A stretch of DNA of 64,000 nt from Aldehydirespirator sp965203575 (lineage in GTDB: Bacteria; Actinomycetota; Acidimicrobiia; Acidimicrobiales; Aldehydirespiratoraceae): NCBI GenBank assembly GCA_965203575.1, contig OZ241894.1, positions 744,001 through 808,000 on the forward strand, read 5' to 3'. The notes beneath the pieces are model-generated. The model did not search any database. It was given only the letters and a program-made list of their open reading frames with translations, and had not been told where the DNA came from. A program made the position numbers and the translations under genes. This document shows positions 60,288 through 64,000 of the stretch, one piece after another (position 1 is the first letter of the stretch; the number at the start of each line of letters is the position of its first letter).

Positions 60288-61724
60288 ATGACGTTCGTGG
60301 CCGATCTGCGCTCCGATCTCGGCCCGGCCGGGGTTCTGACCGGGCCGGATGCCGCACCGTTCCTGACCGGGCAGCGGGGCCTGTTCACCGGGGAGGCTCT
60401 GGCTGTCGTGCGTCCCGCCTCGGTCGAGGAGACCTCCCTGGTGGTGCGGGCCTGCGCCGCCCACGGGGTGGCCATCGTGCCCCAAGGCGGCAACACGGGA
60501 ATGTCCGGCGGCGCCGTCCCGACCGCGGTTGGCGACGCTCCTGCGGGAGCGAGTGCCCCGCGATCAACCATCGTGCTCTCCATGAGCCGTATGAACCGGA
60601 TCGTTTCGGTGGACCCCGACCGCTGGACGATCACCGCCGAGTCCGGCGCCACTATCGAGGCAGTGCTGCAGGCCGCGGCTGCGGCCAACCGCCTGTTCGC
60701 GCCCGACTGGGGGGCTCGCGGCACGGCCACCGTGGGGGGAGCTATCGCCACCAACGCCGGCGGCAACAACGTGCTGCGCTACGGCAACATGCGAGACAAC
60801 GTGCTCGGCCTGGAGGCGGTGCTGGCCGACGGGCGGGTGTGGGACGGGCTGAGGGCTCTGCGAAAGGACTCCTCGGGATACGACCTGAAGCAGCTCTTCA
60901 TCGGGGCCGAGGGCACTCTCGGGGTGGTGACGCGGGCCGTGCTTCGCCTACACCCGGCCACGCCGCACACCCAGAGCGCCTTGGCTGCGATCAGTGGCCT
61001 CGACTGTCTCATGCCCCTGTTGGCATTGGCGACATCCCGGTGCGGCAGTGACGTGACCGCCTTGGAACTCATCCCCGGCGTGGGGTTGGAGCGAGTCTGC
61101 GAGAAGTTGGCGCTGGCCCGACCGCTGGACGCTCGCAGAGAGTTCTACGTGCTGGTGCGGCTGGCCTCAACCGATCCCGTCTCCGAGCAGCTCGGCGCCT
61201 TCCTGGCCGAGGCGTCAGAACAAGTGTGGATCACAGACGCGGTCGTGGCTGTCACCGACGACCAGGAGTCGCGGCTGTGGACAATCCGCGATGAGTTGTC
61301 CCCCATGTTCCTGTGGCCGCAGCACGAGCACGGCGTCAAACTCGACATCGCCGTGCCCATCGACAGCCTCGGCCCCTACCACGAAGAGGTCCGCCGCATC
61401 GCAGCCGAGCTGGCGCCCGGCGCGCTGACCTACGGGTTCGGCCACGTCGGCGACGGCAACCTCCACCTGTACGTCCTGCCCACCGGCGGCGACGAGGTGC
61501 AGCCCTTCCTGGCCGTGCGCGACGAACTCCAGACGCGCCTCGACGAAGCCACGTTCCGCTTCGGAGGGACGCTCAGCGCCGAGCACGGCATAGGTCAACT
61601 CCTCCGGGACCGCATAGGTCCCCAGAAACCCGCCGTCGAGTGGGACCTGATGCAAGCCGTCAAGAACGCCCTCGACCCCCAAGGCATCATGAACCCCCAC
61701 AAGACCCTCCCGCGCTTGCCTTGA
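60288..61724 (+). CDS. FAD-binding oxidoreductase (glycolate oxidase/D-2-hydroxyacid dehydrogenase family)
   Basis: 478 residues from the ATG at 60288. The PCMH-type FAD domain shows VVRACAAHGVAIVPQGGNTG, GATIEAVLQAAAAANRLFAP, GGAIATNAGGNNVLRYGNMR and FIGAEGTLGVVTRAVLRLHP. The C-terminal oxidase domain carries TYGFGHVGDGNLHLYVLP with the metal or flavin His, and TLSAEHGIGQLLRDR. Relatives act on D-lactate, glycolate or D-2-hydroxyglutarate. The divergent peroxiredoxin suggests that the enzyme produces H2O2 or works under peroxide stress. The intergenic gap is only 64 bp. Confidence 0.92.
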   Translation: MTFVADLRSDLGPAGVLTGPDAAPFLTGQRGLFTGEALAVVRPASVEETSLVVRACAAHGVAIVPQGGNTGMSGGAVPTAVGDAPAGASAPRSTIVLSMSRMNRIVSVDPDRWTITAESGATIEAVLQAAAAANRLFAPDWGARGTATVGGAIATNAGGNNVLRYGNMRDNVLGLEAVLADGRVWDGLRALRKDSSGYDLKQLFIGAEGTLGVVTRAVLRLHPATPHTQSALAAISGLDCLMPLLALATSRCGSDVTALELIPGVGLERVCEKLALARPLDARREFYVLVRLASTDPVSEQLGAFLAEASEQVWITDAVVAVTDDQESRLWTIRDELSPMFLWPQHEHGVKLDIAVPIDSLGPYHEEVRRIAAELAPGALTYGFGHVGDGNLHLYVLPTGGDEVQPFLAVRDELQTRLDEATFRFGGTLSAEHGIGQLLRDRIGPQKPAVEWDLMQAVKNALDPQGIMNPHKTLPRLP

Positions 61725-61761
61725 CTGGCGCGTAGACGCACGGCCGCACGGCGGCTGAGCG

Positions 61762-62280
61762 CTACCGCGAAGAGGGCGCTCTCCGTGGCAGCATCAGCTC
61801 ATACCGACCATCGGGGCCGAACATCACGAACTCCCCGAGCCTCAGAACATCAAGGCCAATCAGCATCTCCGCGCCCAAGACCTCTGGAATGGAATAGGCG
61901 CTAACCGAGATTGGATCGGGCGGCCTTTCCTGTCCCGCGCCCAACTGCAGCGTCAAGAAGTAGATCGCGCTCGGGCTCTCCCCCGACGCGGTGTTCAGCG
62001 TGGTGTGCCGAACCGGTTCCAGCAGAAGACGGTCGGCAGTCCTTGCGCGAATGCATGTCAGCTGGGCAGCCGTGTCGATGACGCCCTGAAGGTGAAACGA
62101 CGGCGGTGCCATGCGCTCCTCCAGTCGGTATCGCTCCAGTTCGTTGCGATGCAGGCTGACCCTAATGTCGACGACCGGTCCCCTCGGTCCGACACTTCCG
62201 ACTATGCGGCAATGGTCGGATTCCTCAGCAATGATCGGCCAGCACCGCCCACGGCACGCTGATGACCCGGTCCTTCTCAA
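61762..62280 (-). CDS. Retropepsin-like aspartyl protease family protein
   Basis: 172 residues if started at the TTG at 62280, which follows AAGGAGG closely; the open frame reaches 62352 with no better start, so the start is uncertain. The core has GPVVDIRVSLHRNELERY, then FHLQGVIDTAAQLTCIRART with the catalytic-type D-T-A, and EMLIGLDVLRLGEFVMFG with the family's conserved IG-D-L turn. Single-domain proteins of this type form homodimers. The D-T-A instead of D-T-G still matches active retropepsins. It overlaps the small gene upstream by ~55 bp. Confidence 0.7.
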   Translation of the reverse strand: MRRTGSSACRGRCWPIIAEESDHCRIVGSVGPRGPVVDIRVSLHRNELERYRLEERMAPPSFHLQGVIDTAAQLTCIRARTADRLLLEPVRHTTLNTASGESPSAIYFLTLQLGAGQERPPDPISVSAYSIPEVLGAEMLIGLDVLRLGEFVMFGPDGRYELMLPRRAPSSR

Positions 62281-62497
62281 GAACCTCCTTGACCAGGAAT
62301 CGGCGCCCAACCGTATTGCGATACCCCGCGTCGCAAGCGTCGAACTCGTCATCGAAACAGCCGAGGAACCGCGGTCGGAAGCGCTTATCGCGGGGCTGGG
62401 CGAACAAGGCCCAGCGCCCTTCGTCGGTTGTCAACAGTTCGGCTCGGCGCCTTTCGAACGCGGCTTCCAGCTTGTCGAGGATGGGATCTGGGCGCAT
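62225..62497 (-). CDS. Small conserved protein preceding the retropepsin-like gene
   Basis: 90 residues from the ATG at 62497 (MRPDPILDKLEAAFERRRAE). Features: LLTTDEGRWALFAQPRDKRF, LGCFDDEFDACDAGYRNTVG, and RRFLVKEVLEKDRVISVPWA. This resembles short DUF5678-type proteins that often precede retropepsin-like genes, where a gatekeeping or substrate role is possible. No membrane segment or enzymatic motif. Its 3' end overlaps the protease gene, so translation may be coupled. The family is suggested by pattern and context only. Confidence 0.6.
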   Translation of the reverse strand: MRPDPILDKLEAAFERRRAELLTTDEGRWALFAQPRDKRFRPRFLGCFDDEFDACDAGYRNTVGRRFLVKEVLEKDRVISVPWAVLADHC

Positions 62498-62559
62498 GCC
62501 CGCAGTATGGCACGGCCGACGGGCTCCGCGGTGGACTATTTCAGTATTTTTCGCTGTAT

Positions 62560-64000
62560 CTAGGAGAGCCAGTTGACGGCTTGGATCTCGGTGTAGGCCT
62601 CGATGCCCCACTTGCCCCGGTCGCGGCCGATGCCCGACATCTTGAAGCCGCCGAAGGGGGCGTACATGTGGGGCTGCACGGTGTTGAGGGCCACGTTGCC
62701 CGACTCCAACCGGCTGCCGATCTCGTAGGCCCGCTTGGCGTCGCCCGCGTACACGTAGGAGAACAGCCCGTAGTCGGAGTCGTTGGCCAGCGCCACCGCC
62801 TCGTCGTCGTCGTCGTGGGCCAGCACCACCACCACCGGCCCGAAGGCCTCGTCGCGCACCACGGCCATGTCGGGTGTGACATCCGCCAGCAGGGTCGGGG
62901 CGACGAAGTAGCCGGGCAGGTCCGGACGCTCCCCGCCGCAAACCGCCGTCGCCCCCGCGTCGACGCCGCCGGCGATGAATGCCTCCACCCGGTCGCGGTG
63001 GACCTCGGTGATGACCGGGCCGACGATCGTGTCGGGCGCCCGGCCGTCGCCCACCTTCATGAAGCTCGCGAAGGTCTTGAGCGTCTCCACTGTCTGGTCG
63101 AGGATGCTGCGGTGGCAGATCACCCGGGTGGGGGCGGTGCAGATCTGGCCCGAGTGGAGCCCCCAGGTGGTGGCGATGCCCATGCAGGCCGCGCTCACGT
63201 CGGCGTCCTCGGTCATCACCAGCGCGCCCTTGCCGCCGAGCTCCATCAGTACCCGCTTCATGGTGGCCGCGCCGTCGGCGTAGATGCGGGCGCCCACCTG
63301 CGTCGAGCCCGTGAATGACACCATGTTCACATCGGTGGAGGACACCAGGGCAGCCGGTGCCTCCGGCCCGGAGCCGGTGACGATGTTGACGACGCCGTCG
63401 TCGAGACCGGCCTCGGCCACCGCCTCCCCCAGCAGCAGCACGCCCAGCGGGTCCTGCGGGGCGGGCTTGATCACCACCGTGTTGCCCGCGGCCAGCGCCG
63501 GAGCAATCTTGCCGGCCACGTTCACCAGCGGCATGTTGTAGGGGGTGATGCAGGCCACCACTCCAACCGGATGGCGCTTCACCGTGGCCCCGATCAGCCC
63601 GGCCGGGCCCAGCGCCCCAGCCTCGGCCGGCATAGGAGCCACGTCGGTGTCGACATTGATCGGCCTCGAGTAGTAGCGGAACCGCTCGATCATGGGCCCG
63701 CCGACCTGGAGGCCCTTGGCGATGGAGGTCACCGAGCCGGTCTCGGCCTGCACCAGCTCGAGCCATGAGGGGGCCATGCGCTCGATCACATCGGCCAGGC
63801 GAGCCAGGCGGTTGCCGCGCTCTTCGGGGCTGAGGGCCCGCCACCGTGGAAGCGCCTCGCGGGCTGCCGAGGCCGCGTCGTTGGCCTGGGCCTCGGTCGC
63901 CTCGGGGGCGTGGCCCACCACGGTTCCGTCGTTGGGGTCGACGACGGGGTAGGTCCCCGCAGCCGGGTCGACCCACTCCCCGCCGATCAGCAACTTCCAG
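62560..64000 (-). CDS. Aldehyde dehydrogenase (N-terminus beyond right edge)
   Basis: At least 480 residues, open to the window edge; upstream of LLIGGEWVDPAAG the frame continues W-K in the last bases, so the true start is a few codons beyond 64000. Motifs: CITPYNMPLVNVAGKIAPAL, PAPQDPLG, SFTGSTQVGARIYADGAATM, MELGGKGAL with the general-base Glu and GQICTAPTRVICH with the catalytic Cys. EAFGPVVVVLAHDDDDEAV and PFGGFKMSGIGRDRGKWGIE are the usual late segments. It oxidises an aldehyde with NAD(P)+. Substrate not predictable; the D-rich DDDDE stretch is a local oddity. Confidence 0.93.
   Translation of the reverse strand, partial: WKLLIGGEWVDPAAGTYPVVDPNDGTVVGHAPEATEAQANDAASAAREALPRWRALSPEERGNRLARLADVIERMAPSWLELVQAETGSVTSIAKGLQVGGPMIERFRYYSRPINVDTDVAPMPAEAGALGPAGLIGATVKRHPVGVVACITPYNMPLVNVAGKIAPALAAGNTVVIKPAPQDPLGVLLLGEAVAEAGLDDGVVNIVTGSGPEAPAALVSSTDVNMVSFTGSTQVGARIYADGAATMKRVLMELGGKGALVMTEDADVSAACMGIATTWGLHSGQICTAPTRVICHRSILDQTVETLKTFASFMKVGDGRAPDTIVGPVITEVHRDRVEAFIAGGVDAGATAVCGGERPDLPGYFVAPTLLADVTPDMAVVRDEAFGPVVVVLAHDDDDEAVALANDSDYGLFSYVYAGDAKRAYEIGSRLESGNVALNTVQPHMYAPFGGFKMSGIGRDRGKWGIEAYTEIQAVNWLS

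Overview
High-GC actinobacterial DNA. A WhiB regulator, a mycothiol-dependent (MDMPI-type) enzyme, a TIGR-like NADP isocitrate dehydrogenase, SLH repeats containing Cys pairs, many GTG starts and many Rieske, FAD-GcvT, acyl-CoA and CoA-transferase genes suggest a marine or host-associated member of Acidimicrobiia. The class assignment is inference; the actinobacterial character is well supported. No rRNA, tRNA, CRISPR array, integrase or transposase was seen.

Layout. (1) 1-6500 is a defence or DNA-processing island: a DprA/SLOG-like gene running off the left edge, translationally coupled (GTGA overlap) to a RecQ helicase with a C-terminal ComF-like phosphoribosyltransferase domain; a divergent XRE-HTH/ImmA-IrrE protease regulator; a frameshifted remnant; and a type II restriction-modification pair whose restriction enzyme carries its own XRE-type HTH and whose intergenic gap holds a C-box-like palindrome. 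(2) 6528-7021 holds two tandem paralogous small membrane coiled-coil proteins. (3) 7063-15439 is a demethylation/C1 cluster: FAD-GcvT oxidoreductase, Rieske oxygenase, HAD-like protein and MttB-family methyltransferase on the minus strand, diverging from a two-gene unit that ends in a UGSC-family selenoprotein with an in-frame UGA and a hairpin right behind it, then a double ACT-domain protein. (4) 15527-20597 is housekeeping and lipid or ion genes: desaturase, SulP transporter, SCP2-like protein, Fpg/Nei glycosylase and malate dehydrogenase. (5) 20884-32907 is one 12-kb gene for a 4007-residue secreted Calx-beta/cadherin-like protein with a Thr/Pro stalk and three SLH repeats. (6) 33303-39074 has a heterodimeric ABC exporter, isocitrate dehydrogenase and an acyltransferase. 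(7) 39212-59696 is acyl-CoA, CoA-transferase and oxidoreductase metabolism, including a methylmalonyl-CoA mutase small subunit and a second Rieske/FAD-GcvT set. (8) 59753-64000 has a second selenoprotein, a peroxiredoxin with Sec at the peroxidatic position and divergent from a glycolate-oxidase-like flavoprotein, then a retropepsin-like pair and an aldehyde dehydrogenase that runs off the right edge.

The strongest unexpected signals are the two genes read through UGA (14700-14702 on +, 60094-60092 on -). They imply that the host has a working selenocysteine system, although no sel gene lies in the window. Next come the DprA-RecQ/PRT-HTH/ImmA module and the HTH-fused restriction enzyme with its palindrome. 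Several intergenic palindromic repeat families (GGCAGC/GCTGCC elements, GAGCGG elements after stop codons, a 116-bp MITE-like element) are scattered through the rest.
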